From Silene noctiflora (taxonomy: Eukaryota > Streptophyta > Magnoliopsida > Caryophyllales > Caryophyllaceae): a stretch of DNA of 30,384 bases. A model generated the notes under the pieces. It searched no databases. It was not told the origin of the DNA and was given only the letters and a program-made list of their open reading frames with translations. Made by a program: the position numbers and the translations under genes. Positions 10,984 through 21,152 of this stretch are shown here, in pieces. Each line of letters begins with the position of its first letter. Within the stretch, counting starts at the first letter, position 1. The stretch is from NCBI GenBank assembly GCA_009801015.1, contig VHZZ01000805.1, positions 73,147 to 103,530 on the forward strand. The letters run 5' to 3'.

Positions 10984-11635
10984 TATGTTTACCTTCTTTA
11001 TTTTACTATGTTAAATTAAACTTATTAAACAACTTGTTAAATAAAATTATGCAATAATAACTTACACACCACACTACCAAATAATTAGAACATGTGTTAC
11101 CCAACTTTCTCAAATCACTCTCCTACCTCTCCCACACCACCGTGTTACACCTCGGACCATCATCTACTTTACTCTCAAAGTTATGGTGACCATTTGATCC
11201 GTCGATCAAATCTACCTTTCTGACCGCCGTCACAATCGCCTGTGAGTGACTAGCATCTGCGGTGACACCTTTTAATGAGTTCATGAATTTTGAAGTTTAA
11301 ATCTCAGATGTACACGAAAATGAATTTAATTTTTCAAAGCTACCTATACCATTGGAGTTTCAAGAGAATTTTGAACAAATTCAAATGACCGTCGTTGGAG
11401 ACGGAGATGCATGCGCATGTAACGTGCACAAATGATGGCCGTCGATGGTGGTATTGTTAATTTAAAGGACGGTGGTAAACTGGTAATGATGGTGGTGGTG
11501 GTAGACTTGAGTTAACGGTCTTACGAAAATGAATTTAATTTGTTTGATCTCGATAAAAGTTTGGATGTTTTTTTTTTTTTTTTTTTTTTTTTTAAATGCT
11601 AAATTATGTTAACTTCCGATCTTAAAACTTCGGTT
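10984..11635. other. Non-repetitive spacer between two minisatellite blocks
   Basis: About 650 bp without a credible gene. It contains a GGTGGTGGTGG run near 11491 and a pure T tract of about 27 bases at 11569-11594. The stretch 11150-11530 is less AT-rich than the repeats around it, with many GACCGTCG and CCGTCGATGG words, but the frames are broken and no protein family is recognisable. Confidence 0.4.
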
Positions 11636-12040
11636 TAGAAAAGTTCAGATCCTATAAATCCAGTTCGGAAATGTTCAGATCCTATAAATTTAGTTGAGAC
11701 CTTATAAGTTTAGTTTAGTTCAGTTCAATTCTTATAAGTTCAGTCTAGTTCAGTTCAGATCCTATTAAGTTCGGTTTAGTTCAGTTTAGATTCGATAAGT
11801 TCAGATCTTATAAATTCTTTTCAGAAAAGTTCACATCCTATAAATTCTATTCAGAAATGTTTAGATCCTATAAGTGTAGTTCAGATCCTATAAGTTCTTT
11901 CTGTTCAGATCCTATAAGTTCAGTTCAGTTTAGATTCTATCCTATAAGTTCAGTTCAGTTTAGATTCTATAAGTTCAGTTCAGTTCAGATATTATAAATT
12001 CAGTTCAATTTAGATTCTATAAGTTTAGTTCAATTCATTA
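11636..12040. repeat. TTCAGATCCTATAAG minisatellite, right block
   Basis: About 20 imperfect copies of GTTCAGATCCTATAAATTCA or GTTCAGTTTAGATTCTATAA. A 27-33 base sub-block near 11925-11975 is duplicated almost exactly. The array ends about 535 bp before the ACR start codon. Confidence 0.75.
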
Positions 12041-12575
12041 CTTTAAATTGAATAATTACTCGTAATAAACTAATATTGAGACCGTCTCAAGCCTCTCACC
12101 CTAAAAACAAAGAGTCTTACTTATGAAGGTCTCGTTAAATTGTCAAAGAGACCCCTCACAGCCCCTCCCCATTTACCCTCTCACTTATCCCTTTATCTCA
12201 AGTCTTTTCACTTTGTCAGTCACAAACGGTGAATCCGTGCCCTGAAAATTATGGGGAGAATTATTTTTTGAGGAAGGTTCATAAAAGTGAACAAGACCGT
12301 AATAAATACAAGAAAGACGGCTGCCCAAATCTAACAAACATTTTTCATCATCATTTTCTCACTTACTTGCTATCTTCCTCCTGTCTAAGTCTTCCCTCTG
12401 TTTACTTCCATGATTATTGGAACCTCTAACAGGGTTTACTTGTATAACTACATATGTCACAAACTTTAATAATCCACCTTTTTTTCTCCCAATTATTTAT
12501 ATTAATTATATTCTTATTATTTTAGGTGCACACACTTCTATTTAATCATTACAATTATTTAATTTATTAAGAGTT
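12041..12575 (+). promoter_or_regulatory. Promoter and 5' leader region of the ACR gene
   Basis: This is the only non-repeat sequence between the minisatellite and the ACR start codon. Pyrimidine-rich stretches (CCCCTCCCCATTTACCCTCT at about 12163, CTTCCTCCTGTCTAAG at about 12374) are typical of plant leaders. TATTATTTTAG before GTGCAC at about 12525 could be the acceptor of a leader intron. No convincing TATA box was identified, so the start of transcription is not placed. Confidence 0.35.
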
Positions 12576-15372
12576 ATGGGAGATGAGTATGAGAAATTGA
12601 TTAGGAGGTTAAACCCACCCAGGTAATTAATTCCTTTTTGCCCTGTCTCGTTGTTTATTTTAATCAAAGATAAACAAATGATTGAGACAAGCCGACTAAT
12701 TTTTCATTTTCATTTTTACTTGTAAATTTATTAAAATTTGCCTTTTTTTTATTCATTAAAAAGTGTTTGGTGTTGTGTTGTTGCAGAGTTGTTATAGACA
12801 ATGATTCTTCTGAGGTAGCTACTGTAATTCAGGTATACTTTATCCACCTTTCTATGTATTTTCTTTGTTATTTTGGTCTTAGAATTAGTTTTCAATACTT
12901 CCAACAAGTGGCGGAGTCGGGATTTGTAGTTAGGGGGCGGAATAATATTAGGGGAGCGAACGAGTAATACAGCAAGGTGAGCTAAAATTTTTATTGTCCT
13001 TGGGCAAGCGCCGCTGCTAGCCCCTTGGCTCCGCCACTGCTTTCAACTGTGTTAATTGTGAAATTGTGTTTTCTGAGAAGTGGACTACAAAGGGTCATAA
13101 ATTATTATCAATATTTTTTATACTGTGATTGTAATCTGTACTTGAAATAAATAGGATAAACTTGGTTTTGGATACTTGCAGTATACTAAAAGTTGAGCCT
13201 AAGATAACAGTTTAGTATGACAGATTGACAGGTCATGTTAGACAACCCCGAATCATTTACAAAAGAAATTTCTGTTGTTGTCGTCGTTATCATTTTTATT
13301 TTTGTTTGTATTGAGGTTAGAATTTTTTTCTATGTTGGTTCTTCGGAAACAGTTCTCTCGATTAATTAGTCGCAACTGATTGCTGATAAATGTTGCATGT
13401 TAGACCTTATACACTGCCAATGCAAACTGTCCTTACTTTAACTCGGATACGATTCATTCTAGAAGGTTTTTAAACTAATTATAAGGTTTGACATGATTAA
13501 TATAATAGAGCAGTTATTAAAAGTGTGGAAGGGTATTGTTCAGGTGGACAGTGTCAACAAGCATGGAACTCTTCTACAAGTCGTCCAAGTTCTGTCCGAT
13601 ATGAACCTTATCATTAAAAAAGCATACATTTCTTCAGATGGTGGATGGTTTATGGATGGTAATGATTCTTATTCTAAGTAACCGGATTTCTGCAAGTAGT
13701 CCGAGTAATAGTTGTCAAGTACTCGTAATTAAACATGTTTGCGATGCCCTTTACTAATTCCGATTTTTCCTACAGTGTTCAATGTGACTGACTATTATGG
13801 GAACAAGGTACGGGATCAAGAAGTCATCAATTACATTCAGAAGGTGAGCCTTGTAGCATCTTCAGTTACACAATCAATTGAAGAAATAGCCATTTACCTC
13901 ACACACTAACATTTCTTATCCTTCAAATGTTCAGACAATTGAGAGTGATGCATCACTTATGCCTTCAGTAAGAGAGTTAGTAGGTGTGATGCCTTCTGAA
14001 GAAGTTACGTCAATTGAGCTGACTGGAACTGACAGACCAGGCTTGTTATCTGAAGTGTGTGCAGTCCTAGCTGACTTGGACTGTAACGTGGTCAATGCCG
14101 AGATATGGACCCACAATTCTCGGGCGGCTGCTGTTGTACATGTAATTGACAACTCCACAGGGTGTGCAATCAGTGATCCAAAGAGGCTTCTTACAATAAA
14201 GAAACTCCTTTGCTATGTGCTGAAGGGAACTAGTGATTATCAGACGGCAGAGATGAGAATTTCGCCACCTGGAACTCACAGGGGAAGAAGGCTGCATCAG
14301 ATTATGTTTGATGATAGGGACTATCAAGGGATGGAAACTATAGGGCAAGCTAGTGAAGTGGACAAATTCCCAAGGCCACACATAACAGTTGCTGATTGTC
14401 CTGAGAAAGATTATACCGTGATTACTATGCGGTCCAAGGATCGACCCAAGTTGCTGTTTGATATCGTTTGTACTCTTACCGACATGAAATATGTGGTGTT
14501 TCATGGGATGGTCGCATCTGGAACTATGGAAGCTTATCAGGTGAAAACTCTTTATGTTTACCCTCTCCATTTCAGTGATATCACTTAACTGTTAGGACCG
14601 ACCCAGTCCTATATGCTCCAAAATTCTCGTATCCAAATCGGGACCATCAATATAACGACCGACATATCTGACCCGAGTTCGCGTTAATATACAGTCAATA
14701 GAGCTAGTGAGTTGAGCATGTATTACCATCCCTGTCCCTAGCTGAGATATACCATATACAGATATACTCCGTATTCTGTATGAGCGTTGGACAATGTTTG
14801 ATTAATATGATTGGACGACAGGAGTTTTACATCCGACACATTGATGGAAGACCTATAAGGTCCGAAGCTGAGCGGGAACGAGTTATGCAGTGTCTTGAGG
14901 CTGCCATAGAGCGGAGGGCATCTGAGGTGAGTTGCATTCTGATAGAACTCTTTTTCATGTTCTAGTTGTGACTACTCACTAGCATGAAGCATCGTATATT
15001 TGAACTGACTTCCTGTCTTGTGTTTCATAGGGACTAGAGTTGGAACTGTGCACTGACGATCGAGCTGGACTTCTATCAGATATAACTCGAATTTTCAGAG
15101 AAAACGGGCTTTCAATCCAAAGAGCTGAGATTTCCACGAAAAGTGGGAAAGCCATAGACACTTTCTATGTCACTGATGTAGAAGGAAACCCGGTGGATGA
15201 AACAATAATCGATTCCATCCGAAAACAAATTGGGCAGACAATATTGCAGGTTAAACAGAAATCATGCCTCTCCCCAAAACCACCACAAGAAACCACGATG
15301 AGTTTTCTGTTCGCGAGTTTCTTCAAACGTCCAAAACCACAGAACCTGAAGCGAAACAGGTACTGTAACTAG
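12576..15372 (+). CDS. ACR: ACR-type ACT-domain repeat protein (seven exons, 442 aa)
   Basis: Exons: 12576-12622, 12787-12832, 13544-13658, 13776-13843, 13935-14540, 14822-14926, 15031-15372. All introns are GT-AG and phases join without a stop. The product opens [16 protein letters not shown] and carries four ACT domains: about residues 28-95 (with the family signature [13 protein letters not shown]), 118-190 ([12 protein letters not shown] and [12 protein letters not shown]), 252-325 ([10 protein letters not shown] and YVVFHG) and 330-405 ([19 protein letters not shown]). Length and domain order match plant ACR proteins of about 450 aa; the N-terminus is closest to what I remember of the ACR4/ACR6 group. 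ACT domains bind small ligands, usually amino acids, and ACR proteins are thought to be amino-acid sensors or regulators rather than enzymes; the ligand here is unknown. The C-terminus is basic ([16 protein letters not shown]). No disabling change was seen, so it is probably functional. The paralogue assignment is uncertain. Confidence 0.93.
12908..13037. mobile_element. GTGGCGGA-type MITE in ACR intron 2
   Basis: The left end AAGTGGCGGAGTCGGGATTT and reversed right end GCAGTGGCGGAGCCAAGGGG are inverted repeats. The middle is GC-richer than the intron (GGGCAAGCGCCGCTGCTAGC). It is related to the copy at 2281-2456. The surrounding splice sites are untouched. Confidence 0.55.
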
Positions 15373-15967
15373 ATTGAAGTAGGCAAAAGTGAAAGCAAGG
15401 GTTACATATTATCAAACTGATAATACAGGTAGTAGATGTACGTTTATTGTAGACGGGTTTCGAATATCAAAAGATGTTCGTGCTATACGATTGCCCCCGG
15501 AATGACAAGGGGCTGATAAAATGTAGGGAGTTCAGGTTGTAGATACAAATAGACAGGTCATAGTATTTGTGAATAATAGTCTGATGCTCGAATGTACATA
15601 ATAGCCTATGCAGTCTGCACATGGTATAAGCCATAAGCCTACAAGGGATGTAAATATCAAATCAAATTTATGTAAATATCAGTGAAACCTGTACATGAAA
15701 TTCTGCTCTCTCTACTGTTTTTGTTCACTTACCTAGAAGACTAGAATTATTATAGAGCTCGATAATAGATTTTAAATTGACAACTCAATAACTCGTTACG
15801 TTTCTTGTCCTCCTATTTGATTTAAGACAAAAAAATTGAAACTGCAAAGTTAATCAAGACAATTAATGTCAAGAAATGTATAAATTTAAATCTAAAAGAA
15901 AATGTCTATTTGTGAAAATTTTCAGCTTTGCTAATCTTTTACTCTTAGATAGTAAACCTTATAAAAA
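15373..15967 (+). other. ACR 3' untranslated region and spacer
   Basis: No further coding potential. Several AATAA-like signals occur (AATAATAG at about 15571, TATAATAG-type words nearby), but a poly(A) site cannot be fixed. The sequence becomes very AT-rich after 15760. Confidence 0.4.
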
Positions 15968-16061
15968 TGACCCAATCCGAATGACCCGACCCGAATAAAC
16001 CATACCTGAACCCGACCCATACCCAAATCTAATCCAAAACCTGAATTGACCTTACCCTACC

Positions 16062-16314
16062 TGTTAGGGTACAATTGTTAGGGTGTAAGTAAACCCATGT
16101 TCCACATCGGTAGAATAAAGATGAAAGATCATCTTTATATGGAAGATCATCTTTATAAATGTCACTAAATATAATAGTACGAGGCCTTTTGGGAATGAGC
16201 CTAAGAGTAAATTCGTGAGGACTTGGCCCAAAGCGGACAATATTGTACTATTATGGATAGTAGACACCGATGTAGCAAAGGCCCAACACAAAGTATTCAC
16301 GCTTCCGCACAACA
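16062..16314 (+). repeat. 5' LTR of the TRIM-like element
   Basis: It matches 16908-17124 along its length but is 36 bp longer. It has a short tandem duplication of its first bases (TGTTAGGGTACAAT then TGTTAGGGTG) and an 18-bp duplication around GATCATCTTTATATGGAA. Confidence 0.85.
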
Positions 16315-16907
16315 AGTGGTATCAAAGCCCAAAGTTCGAACTCGGGCTAGACACGGGGATGCATCAACATGCCCAAGACTTGAAGTTGTACACTGTAAGG
16401 CATGGAACTCCTAGCTCAGTGTGAGTCCTTGAGCAAGCCCGGTCCAGGGCTAAATGGTAAAAGGCGTCATAGGTCTTGTGGGACAAATACCATTTGTGTA
16501 CTAGAACTGTTGATCAGGTTGACCCTTATCAGGTTGGGTGCCACAGGTCTGGTGGGTCCTTTCCAGGTTGGATGCCAGAGACCGTTTGTGTTCTAGGACT
16601 TCTGAAGTGGCGGACCCGGTCCAGAGTATTTTGGATGCAGAGGATGTTCGATATGCATGTGTAGCAAATTCCCAAGAAGGGCACATGGACATGCTAGTTC
16701 AGGAGCAAGTGGGGGCACTCACTTGACCAGGCAGTGACATGTGATGCAAGACATGACTCGTGGTAGCATGGTGTGTCGGCTAAGGGGAGGTTATCAAGAC
16801 TTAGTGATGTTTCTGGTGTTTACAAGTTGAGGTTATAAAGTGTGGGAAGTTATCCATAGTGGTCAAGGTCCGAGTCAAGATGATGATCCTTGGTTTGAGG
16901 GGAGGAT

Positions 16908-17124
16908 TGTTAGGCTGCTAACCCATGTCCCACATCGGTAGAATAAAAATGGAAGATCATCTTTATAAGTGTCACTAAATATAATAGTACGAGGCTTTTT
17001 GGGAAGGAGCGCAAGAGTAAATCCGTGAGGGCTTGACCCAAAGCGGACAATATCGTACTATTATGGACAGTAGACACCGATATAGCAAAGGCCCAACACA
17101 AGGTATTCACGCTTCCGCACAACA
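16908..17124 (+). repeat. 3' LTR of the TRIM-like element
   Basis: Starts TGTTAGGCTGCTAACCCATG, ends TTCCGCACAACA. It differs from the 5' LTR by scattered substitutions and lacks the two small duplications, so the insertion is not recent. Confidence 0.85.
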
Positions 17125-17310
17125 CTACCCAACTCAGTCCGGAAGGTTATGATTGCATAAATGACCGTCAAATAATTTGATAATAATCCACCCGAAAATA
17201 ACTTGAATCACGATCCAACCTAATTCAACCCAAATTCTTGAAAACCTAGGATGACCCGATCCAAATTGGCTTGAATCGAACCCAATTCGATTGACCTCAT
17301 ATGCGTGGTC

Positions 17311-17845
17311 TAGTAGATAAGGACTTATCAAGAAGTAGCATATACTCTATTGAAAGTTGAAACAAATAAAATAACCTAATGACGAGTAATGAGACATCCA
17401 AGTTTTTGGAAGGCTCCATCCATGATTAGACATGAAAGTGGCATACGGGCCGTTTAGCTGGCACGTCTCCGCACGACCAATGACCCATTTTACCACGACA
17501 CGAACCAACATGACATAGCATGCCATGAGTCGTGTCTGGGTCAATGCTTGAGAAAAAGATCGTGCCTTGCTTAGACACGACAAAATTCACTTAGACATGA
17601 CATGCTCAAAATACAAAGAAAGTGGAGGAAATGCTCGGGAACGCCCATTCGCCCAGGCACAACATGACACGCCATGGGTCGTGTCTAGGCTGCCATTTCC
17701 ATTTCACCAGCTCAAAACAAAACCCACCTTCCATGCCATTTTCTTATCTAGTACACGATGGACCGACCCGACACAACCGACTTCATCATAGACTATGATG
17801 GACTCCTAACCGACTCAACCCCGACTCTGCTGGATGGTTTATATA
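17311..17845. other. Spacer with GTCGTGTC-type dispersed repeats
   Basis: No gene. CATGCCATGAGTCGTGTCTG at about 17519 and CACGCCATGGGTCGTGTCTA at about 17671 are two copies of one unit about 150 bp apart. Inverted versions (TTAGACACGACA, CCACGACACGAACC) occur around them. Frames of 70-80 codons here are repeat-derived and show no protein family. Confidence 0.45.
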
Positions 17846-18222
17846 CTTAAAAAAATGGAGTGTTTTTTGTAAATAACTCCCTTATATGTTCCATTTTTTT
17901 GTAAATAACCCCCTTATATGTCTACTTTTACTAATAACCACCTTAATTTCTTCATAATTCAAAAACTTAACACCTAAACTAGATTACGCTTACGTTTTTT
18001 ATAATTAAGGGTAGTTTGGGTAGTTTAGGTAAGTTAAAGTCGTAATGTCGTAGTTAGATCGAGTTTTATAAAAAACGTATGCGTAATCTAATTTAGGTGT
18101 TAAGTTTTTGAATTATGAAGAAATTAAGGTGGTTATTAGTAAAAGTAGACATATAAGGGGTTATTTACAAAAAATGGAACATATAAGGGGGTTATTTACA
18201 AAAAATACTCCATTTTTTTAAG
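17846..18222. mobile_element. Foldback MITE with about 157-bp arms
   Basis: Arm 17846-18004 (CTTAAAAAAATGGAGTGTTT and onward) pairs almost base for base with the reverse of 18066-18222 (CTTAAAAAAATGGAGTATTT and onward), leaving a spacer of about 60 bp. Each arm holds an internal short repeat (TTGTAAATAACCCCCTTATATG). No coding sequence. The long arms fit a Mutator-type foldback, but no target duplication is clear. Confidence 0.75.
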
Positions 18223-18410
18223 TTGGCTGGTGTGAGTGGTAAGGGCTCTCATCTCTTAAACAAGTGGTCAGGGGTTCGATTCCTGACTCTTGTGAATGAA
18301 AAGACCAAACTTGGGAGGGGTCAACCCATTAAATTGCCTTCAGTACTCCGAAGGAGATTGCTCCAGCTGTCGGTAGGAGATACTCCTGGTCAACACCAAA
18401 AAAAAAAAAA
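18221..18410 (+). mobile_element. tRNA-derived SINE
   Basis: The 5' part has RNA polymerase III promoter boxes: an A-box-like GTGTGAGTGGTAAGG (about 18229-18243) and a canonical B box GGTTCGATTCC (18273-18283), spaced as in a tRNA. A unique body (CTGTCGGTAGGAGATACTCC region) and a 3' A tract of about 14 bases (18398-18411) follow. Total length of about 190 bp fits plant SINEs. It abuts the foldback element on its left; a normal target duplication was not found. Confidence 0.75.
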
Positions 18411-18492
18411 ATTAGTAAAAGTAGACATATAAGGAGATTATTTACAAAAAAAAATGGAACATATAAGGGATTATTTACAAAAAAAAAACACA
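18411..18492. repeat. Second partial copy of the foldback arm
   Basis: ATTAGTAAAAGTAGACATAT and the following 60 bases repeat the right-arm sequence found at about 18135-18210, with longer A runs. It lies directly after the SINE tail. Confidence 0.7.
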
Positions 18493-18567
18493 AAAATGGA
18501 CGAATAGGTTGGGTAGGATTTGAAATTCAGTTGATCATTTCGCGGCTCAATTGATTCTCACCTTCAC

Positions 18568-20816
18568 ATGAGACCTCCGGTGAGAGAACTTCCCACATTA
18601 ATCAGCCAAGCACTGCTTAGCGTATCGAAAAACCCGACGCAACACGGAACATGGACCGCCTCACTCGAGCGAACGCTCCACCAACTCGGCTGCCGTGACT
18701 CATTAACCCCATCACTCGTTGCCCGAGTCATTGACCCGTATCTTCTCCATCACCCATTTTTGTCCCTCGGTTTCTTCAATTGGGCAGCTCAACAACCAAA
18801 TTTCTCACATTCTTCAACATCTTACAATTGTGTTCTCAAATCCCTTGCCAATTCCCGCCATTTTAATTCCTTGGTGAAGGTCTTCAAGGAGGCAAAAGCT
18901 CGAAATGTGTGCGTTGATCGCTCTGTTTATCGACATTTTATTGCGTCGTTGGTGAAATTGAAGAGATCGCATGAGGGGTATTTGGCTTTGAGTGAGGTTT
19001 ATGATGTTGGGGATGATGTTTGTAACTTGGTTCTTGCTGGGTTGGTGTCCGAGGGGCGGTTTGAGTTTGCACAGAAGGTGTTTGACGAAATGCTTGTTAG
19101 AGGTGTAAGATTTGATACCCTTGGATTTGGGTTGTTTATGTGGAAGTATTGTAAGAAAGCTGAAATAAGCCGGGTTTTAGGAGTGTTGGATAGAGTTAGA
19201 GGTGGTGGTTCGGGGTTTGATGGGTCGATAGTTGCACTTTTGATTATTCATGGGCTATGTGAGGTCGGTAGGCTATCTGAGGCTTATAGTCTTCTGGAGG
19301 AGTTGAGAAATAGAGATTGTAAGCCTGATTTTATGGCATATAGGATTATCGCGGAGGCTTATAGGTCTAATGGACCAGGGTGTATTTTCGAAGTGGAGAT
19401 GACCTTAAAGAAGAAAAGGAAGTTGGGAGTTGCGCCAAGGGCTAGTGACTACAGAGATTTTATATTGGCTTTGCTTTCGGATAACTTCATATTTGAAGGT
19501 AAAGTACTGGGGCATTTGATTATAGATGGGAATTTCCCACTCGAAGATGATGTTTTGGATGCTTTGGTTAGATCAGTATCACGGGTTGATTCTTGTTCGG
19601 CCATGCTGTTTTTCAAATTCATGTTAGGGAAAGAGCAAGCACCAAATCTTCAAACCTTGAGCAGCTTGAGTAGAAATCTGTGCAAACATGGTAAAATTGA
19701 TGATCTGTTGGAAGTTCAACACATTTTGACTTCAAAAGACTATTTTACAAACCCAGAGAGATATAATGTTATATTTTCGTCTTTGTGCGTCGCTGGTAGA
19801 GTAAGAGAAGCTTACGGTATTCTTCAGGAGATGAGGAAGAAAAGACTGGTCCCGGACATCTCATTTTATAATATTCTCATGGAAGCGTTATGCAGTGAAG
19901 ATCTTATCCGTCCTGCTAAAAAGCTTTGGGATGAGATGTTTGCCTGCGGAGTTTATGGAAACTTGCAAACGTATAACATCCTTATTAAAAAGTTTGCAGA
20001 AGGAGGTCAAGTTGATGATGCACAGGGACTATATGATCACATGTTACAGAAAGGGATCACGCCTAGTGCAACTACATATACGTCTCTCCTAGAAGGCCTT
20101 TGTCAGGAATCGAAATTTGAAGCTGCTATTCAATTTTTCTATAAGGCTGCAGATCAAGATGTAACCATTGCACAAACTATAGTTCCTCGTCTTGTGCTAC
20201 TTCTTTGTAAAGCAGGTAATGCTCCATCCATGGTACTTACTAGAATCAAGACTAGACAGGCAACTTACCTGACAGGACGCATACTCGAAAAAACAACCCG
20301 AACATGAATGCCAAAACAACCTGATTGACTCTACCTATAATCAGTGACCAAAAAACAGCACATATGGGTAAATGACTCGGTTAGAGAGCAACCCAAATGA
20401 CCTTAACCCGATCCTAACCTCCCCCCTATATGGCAGGAGTTTAGTTTTATGCAATTATAATTTGCATTTCTAATTTAATTTTGTGATCAATGTGTGCAGG
20501 TCATTTCGCATCTGCTTCTCAATTTTTATGCAGTAATTGTCACCTAGGACATAAAGAGTCCCATGTTATCTTGTTAAATTATCTCGCAGATGCTAGAGAG
20601 TTTCAAATTGCCATCAACCACCTGAGACAGGTCATGGCTGTTTCGCCTGCTCTTCTGCAAGAAATATCAACAGAAATATTCTCATTGCTTTCTTCATCTT
20701 CAAACCCTGGGCCGATTCTGCAGCTACTTAGAGAAATGCAACAGACTGAACTCACCTCCACGGATGAAAACTGGAGAAAGTTCTGTGGACAAATGCTAAA
20801 ATGGGTGCCAGGATAG
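18568..20816 (+). CDS. P-class pentatricopeptide repeat protein (two exons, 654 aa)
   Basis: Exons 18568-20215 and 20500-20816. The GT-AG intron (20216-20499) keeps the frame across a split glycine codon. The product starts MRPPVRELPTLISQALLSVS, is poor in acidic residues at the N-terminus and could be organelle-targeted. 35-residue PPR units are clear: starts near residues 149, 183, 218, 253, and an exact 35-step ladder at about 395, 430, 465 and 500 (YNILMEALCSED, YNILIKKFAEGG, YTSLLEGLCQES). PPR proteins bind organelle RNA in a sequence-specific way. The pattern is pure P-type: no E, DYW or SMR domain is seen. The N-terminus (SLTPSLVARVIDPYLLHHP) recalls the Arabidopsis At5g14080 family from memory, not verified. 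If the intron were retained, translation would continue 30 codons to a stop at 20307 and lose the last 105 residues. Confidence 0.9.
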
Positions 20817-21152
20817 AGTCAGCCGTTGCGTGTGTGATGGCCAAGTCTTTGGAGTTTGAAGGTGGCATCCTGATTTGATGTCACGTTGTAAGAATGGTAA
20901 TAAATTTGGGCCGTGACATAGTTTGACCGAGTTATAAAGGGTTGAAGGTTATGATACCACATTTAAGGTGGCACTAGCCAATTTTATGGCGCAACACTAA
21001 GATAAATCCACGGCAACAGATTCCAAGATCAAGTCTCAAATACTGATTTAACACCAAGATTGTAAATGCTGCTTCCTTGCTTCATACTAATTACCGAATA
21101 CATGCAGTAATAACTAGCGATTGAGAGCACAAATCTTCCAAACCAGTACATG
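20817..21152. other. PPR 3' untranslated region and spacer
   Basis: No coding signal beyond the stop at 20814-20816. Likely 3' UTR for part of its length; no decisive poly(A) signal. Confidence 0.35.

Larger units (their letters stand above)
16062..17124 (+). mobile_element. Complete TRIM-like non-autonomous LTR element
   Basis: Two direct LTRs (16062-16314, 253 bp; 16908-17124, 217 bp) both start TGTTAGG and end GCTTCCGCACAACA. They flank about 590 bp of non-coding sequence. The primer-binding site TGGTATCAAAGCC (16317-16329) matches the initiator Met-tRNA end. The purine-rich tract TTTGAGGGGAGGA (16893-16906) precedes the 3' LTR. The target duplication CTACC is present at 16057-16061 and 17125-17129. 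The LTRs carry CCCACATCGGT, TACGAGGC and AAAGCGGACAATAT, words I associate with a widespread angiosperm TRIM group. No gag or pol frame exists, so movement must rely on proteins from another element. Confidence 0.88.
15968..17310. repeat. ACCCGA-rich degenerate repeat split by the TRIM
   Basis: Flank 15968-16061 (GACCCGACCCGAATAAACC and similar) and flank 17125-17310 (GATGACCCGATCCAAATTGG, AACCCAATTCGATTGACC) are degenerate ACCCGA/ACCCAA strings. They would be contiguous without the element inserted at 16062-17124. The same word type appears in the PPR intron (20310-20430). Confidence 0.5.

Noticed and set aside
12229..12429. 66-codon frame upstream of ACR as a separate small gene or uORF
   Set aside because: It has no ATG start in the sequence (GTG) and no recognisable motif, and lies in the probable leader.
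14067..14570. 167-codon minus-strand frame
   Set aside because: It is antisense to exon 5 of the ACR gene, whose plus-strand reading shows clear ACT domains; the minus reading shows none.
15968..16061. ACCCGA runs as interstitial telomere repeat
   Set aside because: The plant telomere unit is CCCTAAA; these words are ACCCGA/ACCCAA and irregular.
16064..16315. Minus-strand frame of 83 codons, and a near-identical one at 16910-17125
   Set aside because: They coincide with the two LTRs of the TRIM-like element and resemble each other only because the LTRs do.
16062..17124. Cassandra-type TRIM with a 5S rRNA-like LTR
   Set aside because: I looked for the 5S rRNA internal promoter words in the LTR and did not find a convincing match.
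18221..18295. Functional tRNA gene
   Set aside because: A and B boxes are present, but no cloverleaf or anticodon arm closes properly; the A tail and length mark a SINE.
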